The position numbers were made by a program, and so were the translations under genes. Positions 25,790 through 33,098 of a stretch of DNA of 64,000 bases are shown here, piece by piece. The notes under the pieces are model-generated. The model saw only the letters and a program-made list of their open reading frames with translations, ran no database searches and had not been told where the DNA came from. Position 1 is the stretch's first letter. Each line of letters opens with the position of its first letter. The DNA is taken from the NCBI GenBank assembly GCA_017631885.1, contig JAGBSH010000017.1, forward strand, positions 151,044-215,043. Reading direction: 5' to 3'. Origin of the DNA: Fibrobacteraceae bacterium (GTDB lineage: Bacteria; Fibrobacterota; Fibrobacteria; Fibrobacterales; Fibrobacteraceae).

Positions 25790-25819
25790 TTGGAAGAAAT
25801 TTCTTTTTTACTATATTTG
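25790..25819 (+). promoter_or_regulatory. Candidate rpsD promoter
   Basis: TTGGAA (25790-25795), 16 bases, TATATT within TATATTTG (25812-25819). Predicted start near 25824, giving a leader of about 73 nt. Confidence 0.5.
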
Positions 25820-25827
25820 AGTCACTT

Positions 25828-25862
25828 CTTGCAGATTGAGCCAAGCTCTGCCTTTTTGCAAG
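25828..25862 (+). promoter_or_regulatory. rpsD leader hairpin, possible S4 operator
   Basis: An outer stem CTTGCA / TGCAAG encloses an inner hairpin GAGC-CAA-GCTC. It sits right after the predicted start and 34 bases before the ATG. S4 commonly represses its own mRNA, so this may be its site; not demonstrated. Confidence 0.4.
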
Positions 25863-25896
25863 TTTCACTAAAGAGCTTCCTTTCGAGGTTAACAAT

Positions 25897-26499
25897 ATGG
25901 CCTTCCGTGGACCAAAAGCAAAAGTAGCTCGTTCCCTTGGACTTGCTACAACACAAAAAACTCAAAAGGCTTTAGACCGTCGTAATTTTCCTCCTGGACA
26001 ACACGGTCAAAACCGCAAAAAGTCTGCTTCCGTTTACAAGCAACAACTTGTAGAAAAGCAACGTCTCCGTTTCACCTATAACATTTCCGAAGCTCAACTG
26101 GAAAAGGCTTTCCATGAAGCCAACCGTCGTAGCGGATCTGCTGGTGACAACTTGATGGTTCTTTTGGAAACAAGACTTGACGCACTCGTTTACCGTATGG
26201 GTTTTGCCCGCACAATCTTTGCAGCTCGTCAGTATGTAGCACACGGACACTTTGCCGTTAACGGCGTTCGTAGCTTTGCTCCAAGCCGCATGATCAAAGC
26301 CGGTGACGTTATTTCTGTTCGTGAACGTTCTAAAAACCATCCTCAAATCAAGGATGCAATTGAAAACGCTCCGGACGCTCCGGAATACCTTTCCGTTGAC
26401 AAAAACAAAATGGAAGGTTCCCTTGTCGCCATGCCATTGCGCGATCAAGTTCCGGTCAAGCTCGAAGAACAACTCGTTATCGAATACTACTCTCGTTAA
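25897..26499 (+). CDS. rpsD: 30S ribosomal protein S4
   Basis: A 200-residue S4, the primary binder of the 16S rRNA 5' domain. Seen: MAFRGPKAKVARSLGL, PPGQHGQNRKKSASVY, and the S4 RNA-binding domain with LLETRLDALVYRMGFA then RTIFAARQYVAHGHFAVNG. It lacks the zinc-binding cysteines found near the N-terminus of some S4 proteins. It stands alone, not in the alpha operon next to rpoA as in many bacteria. Codon bias indicates high expression. Confidence 0.97.
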   Translation: MAFRGPKAKVARSLGLATTQKTQKALDRRNFPPGQHGQNRKKSASVYKQQLVEKQRLRFTYNISEAQLEKAFHEANRRSGSAGDNLMVLLETRLDALVYRMGFARTIFAARQYVAHGHFAVNGVRSFAPSRMIKAGDVISVRERSKNHPQIKDAIENAPDAPEYLSVDKNKMEGSLVAMPLRDQVPVKLEEQLVIEYYSR

Positions 26500-26521
26500 T
26501 CGTTTGTTCGATTGCTTTTAC

Positions 26522-26556
26522 AAAGGGCTGCTCCCATGCAGCTCTTTCTTTTTTTA
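26522..26556 (+). terminator. rpsD terminator
   Basis: AAAGGGCTGC / GCAGCTCTTT stem (one G-U), 6-base loop, then a T-rich run. It starts 22 bases after the stop codon. Confidence 0.88.
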
Positions 26557-26564
26557 AGGGAAAG

Positions 26565-26842
26565 GTGATTGTTCGCCTACGCTCACAATCGTCGACAAAG
26601 CTATTCTTACATTTTTACACTTGTCGCAGTTCTTGCCACTTGTTTTTAGATTACTTCGCTACACTCGTAATGACAAAAAAAAACAAGATGGCCACGAGGC
26701 TTAAAGCCTCTCGCCATGACAATCTTTTTGCACTTGCTCGCGGTTCTTGCTCGCAGTTCTTGTCACTTGCGAGACGTGTAGAATACACGGCGTGGCAATC
26801 TCCTTGCCAACAGATCGCCACACTACGTTCGCGATGACAAAG
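26565..26842. repeat. Dispersed REP-like element (copy B)
   Basis: Contains GATTACTTCGCTACACTCG with TAATGACA, a hairpin module CGAGGCTTAAAGCCTCTCG, the piece CGTGTAGAATACACGGCG followed by TGGCAATCTCC, and at its end GCCACACTACGTTCG with CGATGACAA, the same motif as in the 205-bp tandem repeat. No credible gene. Confidence 0.8.
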
Positions 26843-26955
26843 TATTTGTACACTTGCTGCAAGGGTGTAATAACAAGTTCTATAGTTTTTTGCCATATTT
26901 TTTATTTCTTAAAATCACCACACAGCATCACTTAAAAAATACTATATTCAAAAAT

Positions 26956-27561
26956 ATGAAACGTTTTTTCTACCTTCTAACAATTCTTTCTTTAATCGCC
27001 TGCACGGCAACAACAGAACCTTCTCAAGAATTTTTAGAAAGTTCCAGCAGTACAAAAAACGATTCAAGTTATTCAAGTGAAACGATTATTTCAAGTAGTT
27101 CTTCTGAAGAATCTCTAGAATCTTCTAGTTCAGAAGTTGAAGAACCTGTTTCAAGTTCTTCTGTTGAAAATTCATCAAATTCTTTAAGCATTTATGAAGC
27201 TGTAAAAGAAAATGAATTTTACACAACAAAAGATTCAGTTGCCGCTTATCTATGCCGTTTTGGAAAATTACCCAAAAACTATGTAAACAAAGCTATAGCA
27301 CAAACCCTCTACGAAGAAACCACAGGCAATACTTTTTCAAAATGGAATTTTAACCCTTGGAAACTCTTGTCTATAATGGTTGGTGGCGATACTTTTTCAA
27401 ATAGAGAAGGATTATTACCAGAAGCTTCTTACAAAGAAGCCGACGTTGAATACTTTGCAGAAAATCGTGGTACTAAGCGACTTGTTTATGCCGAAAACTG
27501 CGTTATTTATTATACCGCTGATCACTACGAATCTTTCTCTTTACTAGAAATTGAAAAGTAA
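26956..27561 (+). CDS. Barnase-like ribonuclease lipoprotein
   Basis: A 201-residue lipoprotein. Signal peptide with lipobox LIAC (Cys16), then a Ser/Glu-rich linker to about residue 78 as in many Fibrobacter lipoproteins. Residues 80-198 align with barnase (extracellular guanyl-specific RNase of Bacillus): DSVAAYLCRFGKLPKNYV, IMVGGDTFSNREGLLPE, YKEADVEYF, KRLVYAENCVIYYTADHYESF. The catalytic set is conserved: Lys104, Glu161 (general base), Arg175 and His190 (general acid). No barstar-like inhibitor gene is adjacent. It converges on endonuclease I with one base between stops, suggesting extracellular nucleic-acid digestion. The start at 26956 is chosen for the signal peptide. Confidence 0.85.
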   Translation: MKRFFYLLTILSLIACTATTEPSQEFLESSSSTKNDSSYSSETIISSSSSEESLESSSSEVEEPVSSSSVENSSNSLSIYEAVKENEFYTTKDSVAAYLCRFGKLPKNYVNKAIAQTLYEETTGNTFSKWNFNPWKLLSIMVGGDTFSNREGLLPEASYKEADVEYFAENRGTKRLVYAENCVIYYTADHYESFSLLEIEK

Positions 27562-27562
27562 T

Positions 27563-28291
27563 TTAAAGGCCAAGTTCTTTACAAGCTTTTTCTACAAAAG
27601 GATTGCGGTTTCCTTGTTTCTTTTCAATACGACGATCACGTTCACATTCTTCTTTTGTCACAGGATACATTTTATCCCAAGCTTCAAAAAGTTTGCGATC
27701 TTGGTTTGAAAGTTTTATTGCATACTGATTTTCCATATAAAAATGTACCCGAGCAATTAAACCTTGAATCTCTTTTCGGGGTTGAACCTTTTTCAATTTA
27801 AAATCAACAACAGTTTCACAGCTCCCATACATCGGCTCTGGAGAATTCGTCCATTGCGAATACATAAAGTTACTTCTGTCACCGTTTATTTCTCCAATCG
27901 CAGGGTAAAGGTTATGCAAATCACCTTCCATCATTTCAAAAGTCGGGTCATTATATGAACAATTTTTTCTGCCACCATCTCGCCAACACGGCCTAAAATG
28001 CCCCATATTATGCGCCGTTACAATATGTTCCCATTCAATACGCCTCGCTCGTTTATAGCTTTTTCTGCGCGGATTCTCTCTAGGACGAAACCCACATGGG
28101 ACTGTATCAATATTCTGCTTTCCAGAATAAGGACACCCACAATACAAATCTTTTGCTAAATCCCCAGTATAAACCTGCGCAAGAACCTGTGATGCTCCAC
28201 GATAATTTCTATGCCTTGGTTTTTCAGCAAACAACAAACCATAAGAAAGTAAAACAACCCCACAACAAATAAATAAAATTTTTTGTTTCAT
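27563..28291 (-). CDS. endA: Endonuclease I, exported
   Basis: A 242-residue nuclease with a signal peptide (MKQKILFICCGVVLLSYGLLFA). The start at 28289-28291 has AAGG upstream. The beta-beta-alpha-metal core reads RRIEWEHIVTAHNMGHF, with GDLHNLYPAIGEINGDRSNFMYSQW completing the EndA/NucM signature. Cys pairs (CGCPYSG, CRRD-like PCWRDGGRKNC) suggest periplasmic disulfides. It degrades double-stranded DNA nonspecifically outside the cytoplasm. Its partner in this locus is the barnase-like RNase, convergent at one base. Confidence 0.93.
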   Translation of the reverse strand: MKQKILFICCGVVLLSYGLLFAEKPRHRNYRGASQVLAQVYTGDLAKDLYCGCPYSGKQNIDTVPCGFRPRENPRRKSYKRARRIEWEHIVTAHNMGHFRPCWRDGGRKNCSYNDPTFEMMEGDLHNLYPAIGEINGDRSNFMYSQWTNSPEPMYGSCETVVDFKLKKVQPRKEIQGLIARVHFYMENQYAIKLSNQDRKLFEAWDKMYPVTKEECERDRRIEKKQGNRNPFVEKACKELGL

Positions 28292-28359
28292 ATAAAAAAC
28301 CTTGCGGAATTCATCTTTCAATTATCCGCTACTAAAAACTTCTTTAGAAAATAAATTTT

Positions 28360-28821
28360 TTATTGCTTTATCGGTATCAATTTTTCAAGAAGCGCTTTAC
28401 AACCCAAATTCACATCGTTCCACGTTTCTTCAAAATTTCCAGAATACCACGGGTCAGCAATAGAACGATTCTCCCCTGCCCATGAAAGTAACAAAGAAAG
28501 TTTATCGTCAAACGCATCACCAAACAACCTATGAAAATTCCTTGAATTATTCCCATCCATCAAAATCAAAAAATCGTAATATTCAGCATCTTCTCTTGTA
28601 ATTTGCGTTGCTCGATGCCCAGCGCAAGCAATTCCTTTTAGAAAAAGAAGTCTTTTAGCCGGCGGATAAACATCATTACCGATTTCTTCACGACTCGTTG
28701 CTCTTGATGCTATTTCAAACCTATCAGCAACACCTGCTTTCAAAACCATATCTTTAAAAACAAATTCCGCCATAGGGCTTCTGCAAATATTTCCATGACA
28801 AATAAAAAGAATTCTAAACAT
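28360..28821 (-). CDS. Low-molecular-weight protein-tyrosine phosphatase
   Basis: A 153-residue phosphatase. The P-loop at the N-terminus is CHGNICRSPMAEF (CxxxxxR-S), and the general-acid loop is DPWYSGNF near residue 125. Family members dephosphorylate tyrosine kinases of exopolysaccharide systems, or arginine-phosphate in Gram-positives; the substrate here is open. It is 68 bases upstream of endA on the same strand. Confidence 0.93.
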   Translation of the reverse strand: MFRILFICHGNICRSPMAEFVFKDMVLKAGVADRFEIASRATSREEIGNDVYPPAKRLLFLKGIACAGHRATQITREDAEYYDFLILMDGNNSRNFHRLFGDAFDDKLSLLLSWAGENRSIADPWYSGNFEETWNDVNLGCKALLEKLIPIKQ

Positions 28822-28883
28822 ACGAACAATTTAAATTTTTAATCCGATAAAATTCATTCCCTATAAATAAAAATATTTTTTGA

Positions 28884-29110
28884 GTGTTCCCCGCGCCTAA
28901 AATATATGACAAAAAATCATGCGCGGGTCGGGCTCTTGCGTTATCTCGTGCCGGCACAATTTATCTTACACTTTTCTTGACTTTAAATTATGTCCACCGC
29001 GCTCGTAACGACAAGAACTTTGCTAATCTGCAAACCTTATTGCAAAGGAACAATAAATAGCCAGCGACTTTTCTTTGCTAGTAAAAGTGCCGGCACTCGT
29101 CCGTTCAGCC
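28884..29110. repeat. Intergenic repeat family 2 (copy 1)
   Basis: Bounded by TTATCTCGTGCCGGCAC (28941-28957) and GTGCCGGCACTCGTCCG followed by TTCAGCC (29087-29110), with about 130 bp of unrelated sequence between. The 10-bp palindrome GTGCCGGCAC is present at both inner edges. CCCGCGC and GCGCGGG further out can pair. A relative in the opposite orientation lies at 31940-32123. Confidence 0.7.
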
Positions 29111-29194
29111 TCGCGTTCCAAAAACTGAGACAAAAAAATCCCGCGAGTCCGAACCCTAACGGGCTTCCATCCCTAACACACTTGTGATGACAAC

Positions 29195-29350
29195 TTGCTT
29201 TTAGATTACTTCGCTACGCTCGTAATGACAAAAGCCAAGATGGTCGCGAGGCTCAAAGCCTCTCGCCATGACAACCCTGAATTTGCCGCGGTTCTTGCCT
29301 GAGAACCTTGTCATTGCGCGCCGTGTAGAATACACGGCGCGGCAATCTCC
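29195..29350. repeat. Dispersed REP-like element (copy C)
   Basis: GATTACTTCGCTACGCTCG and TAATGACAAAAGCCAAGATGG as in copy A, CGAGGCTCAAAGCCTCTCG, and a perfect hairpin GCGCCGTGTA-GAA-TACACGGCGC (29318-29340) followed by GGCAATCTCCTT. Confidence 0.82.
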
Positions 29351-29372
29351 TTCTTTGCATACAAAACCAAAT

Positions 29373-29406
29373 AAAAGAGGCTTCTCAAACTCGAGAAGCC
29401 TCTTTT
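29373..29406. terminator. Terminator of the cellulase gene
   Basis: A 14-bp perfect stem, AAAAGAGGCTTCTC / GAGAAGCCTCTTTT, loop AAACTC. It lies 14 bases beyond the cellulase stop on the minus strand. Confidence 0.88.
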
Positions 29407-29420
29407 GTAGCTATAAAAAA

Positions 29421-31340
29421 TTAATATTTGTTGACTCGTAATTGAGTATAAGCAGAACCTTGACGAATGCGCACAATGAAAGTTCCCGAACTCATTTGTT
29501 CCATATTAATAAAATGAACGCCAGCATTCAAGAAATTATTGTGTTCAAATTGACGGTTTCCCAACATATCAAAAACTTCTACTTTTGTAACGCCTGATTT
29601 GGGTAGTGAAAATTCTACGCCATTTTGGACTATTGTTGTGTAGAAAGAATTAGAAAGAGGTTTACGAATTGCTGTAGGCAAACCATTACATTTGACATTG
29701 TCAATATAGAGTTCAGAAGAAGTTCCTGTTTCGCCTTCATATTGCCAGGAGAATGCACTTACAGAAGAACGGGCTTCAGAAATATTTTTAGCTTCACCCC
29801 AACCACTTGGTTGTTGTAATTCATTCCAGGAAAGCGTTACAGATTTCCATGAATTAGATTGAGATTGATCAGAACCAAAGAATGCATAATCAGCATTTAC
29901 AGGACTTTCTATGCGGAAACGGTGTGCAGAACCTTTATAGTCATAAGAGATGGACTGGCAATTAGACAAGTCTGTTGTTCCTGCACTTGTATTCATATAA
30001 ACGCCGACACCTGCAAATGGGCTATAGGCATACCCACCCTTATTTAAAGAATAAGAAAGGTGAACGCCTTTAGAAGAATTGTTGCCTTCAGAGAGATTTA
30101 CGCTTGCTGTAGAAGCCCCGCTGTTATTAGCATCTGTGAAAGTAAACCATTCACCGCCCCAAGCAGAAATCAAATCATTATCTTCAAAATCATCTAACAA
30201 TTCACCTTGGCTGTAGTTCCCAGAGCCAGAATTGCCAGAACCTGAATTTCCAGAATTGTTGTTTCCAGTGTTATTGTTATCGCCTGTATTATTGTTGCCA
30301 GAACCACTTCCGCTACCGGTTTTACAGGCGGTATATGTTGTTGGGTTTGAAGACAAATAACCTTTTACTGCAGAACCAGATTCTGTGTATTGTAAGCTAT
30401 TTGGAGAACTTCCGCCAGAAAAAGCAGCTGTTCCTTCATCAATTTTTGAAGCAGACCAGTTTGCCCAGGAAAGTTTATGAGTATTCATCCAATTTTGCCA
30501 ACCAGAGTTAGCACCAGAAACATTTCCACCGCCATCAGCGTTACCTGTTCCCCATTCAGAAACAAATACAGAAAGACCTGCATTCATGGCTTTTAAAGCA
30601 TTAGCCCCTTCACCACTTGTAGAATGAGAACCAGCATAGTAATGGAAAGTATAAGCTATGTTTTGGCCACTGACTTCATTACCTATGGCCATATCTGGAC
30701 GTTGGTCCCAAGAAGGATCACCAACAAGAATCAAATTATCTGAATATTCTCTAATTACCGGAACAATTTGATTGGCATAATTTTTTACAACACTCCAATC
30801 AATTTGTAATGGTTCGTTATAAATTTCAAATATTACGTTATCGTATTGACCATAATCTCTAGCCATTTCTTGGAAGAAAGATTTAGCACTTGATACTTGG
30901 TTATGGGCATCATGAGAGTGCCAGTCAATGATAACGTAAATATCATGTTTAATGGCCGCTTCAACAACCGTTTTCATAAACTGTTTTTGCGTACTAGGGT
31001 CAGAGCCATAACCTTTATATTCTCCCCAGTCTTCGTTCCCTGTAGCCATGGCTGCGCGAATAATCTGGATTTTCATATCCTTAATCATTGTAGAAATCGC
31101 AGCTTCTGACCAGAAATCGGTTGCTTTAGAAAGCAAGCTCCAATAGAGGCTCATCCCTCGTACCTGAACTTCTTTACCTGTAACAACTCCGTCACAAGAA
31201 CCATAAATTTGCCCTTTTCCACTGGAATTTTTCCCAGCTACAAGTTGACCATACTGACTTACAGGCCCTACTCTTGTAGGAGTAATTGCTGCAAAAAGTG
31301 CAGTTGCTGAAAGTAACAGCGGAAGAACTAGTTTTTTCAT
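29421..31340 (-). CDS. GH5 endoglucanase with carbohydrate-binding and sorting domains
   Basis: A 639-residue secreted enzyme. Signal peptide 1-18 (MKKLVLPLLLSATALFAA). Catalytic GH5 domain at about 25-335: RGMSLYWSLL, VIIDWHSHDAHN, the acid/base Glu176 in FEIYNEP, HYYAGSH, and the nucleophile Glu262 in FVSEWGTGN. A Gly/Ser/Asn linker spans about 342-378. A beta-sandwich of the CBM11/CIA30 kind follows (LLDDFEDNDLISAWGGEWF...SELYIDNVKC), then a C-terminal Fibrobacter/Por-type sorting domain (VEVFDMLGNRQFEHNNF, ending LRVNKY). It hydrolyses beta-1,4-glucan, probably outside or on the cell. Monocistronic. Confidence 0.92.
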   Translation of the reverse strand: MKKLVLPLLLSATALFAAITPTRVGPVSQYGQLVAGKNSSGKGQIYGSCDGVVTGKEVQVRGMSLYWSLLSKATDFWSEAAISTMIKDMKIQIIRAAMATGNEDWGEYKGYGSDPSTQKQFMKTVVEAAIKHDIYVIIDWHSHDAHNQVSSAKSFFQEMARDYGQYDNVIFEIYNEPLQIDWSVVKNYANQIVPVIREYSDNLILVGDPSWDQRPDMAIGNEVSGQNIAYTFHYYAGSHSTSGEGANALKAMNAGLSVFVSEWGTGNADGGGNVSGANSGWQNWMNTHKLSWANWSASKIDEGTAAFSGGSSPNSLQYTESGSAVKGYLSSNPTTYTACKTGSGSGSGNNNTGDNNNTGNNNSGNSGSGNSGSGNYSQGELLDDFEDNDLISAWGGEWFTFTDANNSGASTASVNLSEGNNSSKGVHLSYSLNKGGYAYSPFAGVGVYMNTSAGTTDLSNCQSISYDYKGSAHRFRIESPVNADYAFFGSDQSQSNSWKSVTLSWNELQQPSGWGEAKNISEARSSVSAFSWQYEGETGTSSELYIDNVKCNGLPTAIRKPLSNSFYTTIVQNGVEFSLPKSGVTKVEVFDMLGNRQFEHNNFLNAGVHFINMEQMSSGTFIVRIRQGSAYTQLRVNKY

Positions 31341-31504
31341 AACGACCTACCAAAAAATGTTGTTTTAAATAAACCTTATCGCTTGGTCATGATTGATTAT
31401 GTAAATTCATCTGCCACGACTCACACTTGTAGGGTTTATTCAGAGGGTTTTATAGAAAATAATGACTAAAAGTTAAGCCGGCATTAGGAAAAAAACTTTT
31501 TTTG

Positions 31505-31518
31505 TATACAATTGTATA
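31505..31518. promoter_or_regulatory. 14-bp perfect palindrome upstream of the cellulase
   Basis: TATACAATTGTATA lies 165 bases upstream of the cellulase start and before the tRNA-Ser terminator. Its symmetry suits a dimeric regulator, but in AT-rich DNA chance is possible. Confidence 0.3.
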
Positions 31519-31545
31519 AATTTGCAATTTTTCACATTTTTTCAC

Positions 31546-31576
31546 AAAAAAAAAGCTCCCTATAAGGGAGCTTTTT
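31546..31576 (-). terminator. tRNA-Ser terminator
   Basis: AAAAAGCTCCC / GGGAGCTTTTT stem, loop TATAA, with a long T run on the minus strand, directly behind the tRNA. Confidence 0.88.
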
Positions 31577-31578
31577 AC

Positions 31579-31659
31579 CGGAAGAAGAGGGACTCGAACC
31601 CCCAAGCCTTACGGCGGCGGTTTTCAAGACCGCTGACTTACCAATTAGCCTATTCTTCC
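31579..31659 (-). tRNA. tRNA-Ser (TGA)
   Basis: Class II tRNA of 81 nt. Acceptor GGAAGAA / TTCTTCC with discriminator G as in serine tRNAs, anticodon arm GCGGT-CTTGAAA-ACCGC (anticodon TGA), a short variable arm GCC-GTAA-GGC, and T arm GGGGG-TTCGAGT-CCCTC. No CCA encoded. Confidence 0.92.
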
Positions 31660-31702
31660 AAAGGTGCCTATAAGATAATAATCTATTTTAAATCTGTCAA
31701 AC

Positions 31703-31732
31703 AAAAAAACCTCTCAAATGAGAGGTTTTTTT
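31703..31732 (-). terminator. tRNA-Phe terminator
   Basis: AAAAAAACCTCTC / GAGAGGTTTTTTT with an AAAT loop, 5 bases behind tRNA-Phe. Each of the two tRNAs thus has its own terminator. Confidence 0.88.
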
Positions 31733-31737
31733 GAAAG

Positions 31738-31810
31738 TGGCTCCGACAGGAATTGAACCAGTGACACGCGGATTTTCAGACCGCTGCTCTACCAACTGAG
31801 CTACAGAGCC
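31738..31810 (-). tRNA. tRNA-Phe (GAA)
   Basis: A 73-nt cloverleaf. Acceptor GGCTCTG / CGGAGCC, D arm GCTC-AGTTGGTA-GAGC, anticodon loop CTGAAAA (anticodon GAA), T arm CACTGG-TTCAATT-CCTGTC with weak pairing, discriminator A. No CCA encoded. Confidence 0.93.
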
Positions 31811-31939
31811 AAATGTTGAAGCAAAATTACTTTTTCTTATAGTTTTTGTCAAGGGATATAGATAAAAACTTTGAGTTTCATTAAAAAAATACCCCTAAAA
31901 TAGACTATTAAACATTTCTATTAAAAATTTTGCGTTAGC

Positions 31940-32123
31940 GGCATTCGCCCAAATGGGTTAGGACTAGGGGCATCCCCTAGGCTGAACGGACGAGTGCCGC
32001 CAGCCTTGTTTGTATGCAGTACAGGTTTTCGCTACAAAAAATTGTAAGCGGATTATATTGCTCACAAGTTCAGCCACAAGAACAACTTGTTTTAAGAAAA
32101 AATGCGGCGGCACGAGATAACGC
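31940..32123. repeat. Intergenic repeat family 2 (copy 2, inverted)
   Basis: Read on the minus strand it has the same order as copy 1: GCGTTATCTCGTGCCGCC (32106-32123) first, then about 105 bp, then GGCGGCACTCGTCCG and TTCAGCC (31980-32001). Outside is a perfect hairpin, CTAGGGG-CAT-CCCCTAG (31964-31980). The inner edges GTGCCGCC and GGCGGCAC are inverted relative to each other. Confidence 0.72.
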
Positions 32124-32195
32124 GAATAGAGCGTAAACGCCCCCCCAAAAAAAATACCGCATCAAATGGCGGTATTCAGTTGAATGATTTTTATT

Positions 32196-33017
32196 TCAGC
32201 GTAAAAGAATTAAACCTATTATCCCGACTGCCCAGACATACCATGAGAAATAATGCAGTTTTCCTTTTTGGACAAAAGCCATTAACCATTTTAACGCAAA
32301 AATCCCTGAAACAAACGAAACAAGCATACCAACAAGCAAAGCCACATCTAAAACGCCTGCATTCTGACAAGCTTCTGTCATTTTATCTGGGCCCTGGCAC
32401 TTAAACCAATCCAGGAAATCCAATAAAGCGGCGCCACCAACGGCAGGAATACTCATTAAAAAAGTAAATTCTCCAGCATACTTCCTTGAAATCCCCATAT
32501 AAAGCATAAAACTGGTTGTTGAACCACTGCGGCTAATACCCGGGATACAAGCAATACCTTGAATAGTCCCTGTAATCAATGCGCGCCACCAGTTCATTGG
32601 TTTTGCTACCGCTTCTGGGTATTTAGGGCCTGTTGGGGCAAATTTAGTACAAAAAAGTAAAGTCCCTGTCACTAGTAAAGCAACACAAACTGCTCGCGGA
32701 TTTTGGAACAAACTTTCTAATTGGTCTTTAAAGCCTATGCCCACTACCGCTGTTGGAACAGAAGCAATGATAATAAACAAAGCATAATTTAACTGTTCTT
32801 TCTCCCGACGAAAAATTCCCAAAAGCATATCACAAATTTTTTTGCGGAATATAACGAATATGGAAAGAAGTGTTCCTGCATGAAGCATAATATCAAAAAA
32901 CATTCCTGCTTCTTGCATTTTTAAAATGGCTTTTCCTAAAACTAAATGGCCGGAACTAGAAACCGGAAGAAATTCTGCAAGCCCTTGCAAAAGGCCTAAA
33001 ATAATTGATTCTAACAT
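32196..33017 (-). CDS. uppP: Undecaprenyl-diphosphate phosphatase
   Basis: A 273-residue membrane phosphatase (BacA/UppP) that recycles C55-PP to C55-P in the periplasm. Motifs: GLLQGLAEFLPVSSSGHLVL near the N-terminus with the catalytic Glu, and GIACIPGISRSGSTTSFML with the second conserved PGxSRSG motif. About eight helices. Uses the same lipid carrier that UppS at 24145 makes. Divergent from the deacetylase-like gene. Confidence 0.96.
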   Translation of the reverse strand: MLESIILGLLQGLAEFLPVSSSGHLVLGKAILKMQEAGMFFDIMLHAGTLLSIFVIFRKKICDMLLGIFRREKEQLNYALFIIIASVPTAVVGIGFKDQLESLFQNPRAVCVALLVTGTLLFCTKFAPTGPKYPEAVAKPMNWWRALITGTIQGIACIPGISRSGSTTSFMLYMGISRKYAGEFTFLMSIPAVGGAALLDFLDWFKCQGPDKMTEACQNAGVLDVALLVGMLVSFVSGIFALKWLMAFVQKGKLHYFSWYVWAVGIIGLILLR

Positions 33018-33098
33018 AGCTTGAAATATAGAATTTTTGATTTCTGCGTCAAAGTTTTAGCTTTTTATGCTTTCCGATTAACTATAAAAAACTATTTT

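Noticed and set aside
25972-26472. 166-residue minus frame inside rpsD
   Set aside because: Antisense shadow of a strongly codon-biased ribosomal gene.
28990-29187. 65-residue frame between the phosphatase and the cellulase
   Set aside because: It lies across two repeat families and has no RBS or recognisable domain.
29421-31340. Cellulosome dockerin on the GH5 enzyme
   Set aside because: The C-terminus has no duplicated calcium-binding dockerin motif; it is a sorting-type domain.
31522-31734. 70-residue + strand frame
   Set aside because: It covers tRNA-Ser and two terminators on the opposite strand.
32102-32404. 100-residue + strand frame
   Set aside because: It starts in a repeat and then runs antisense through the end of uppP.
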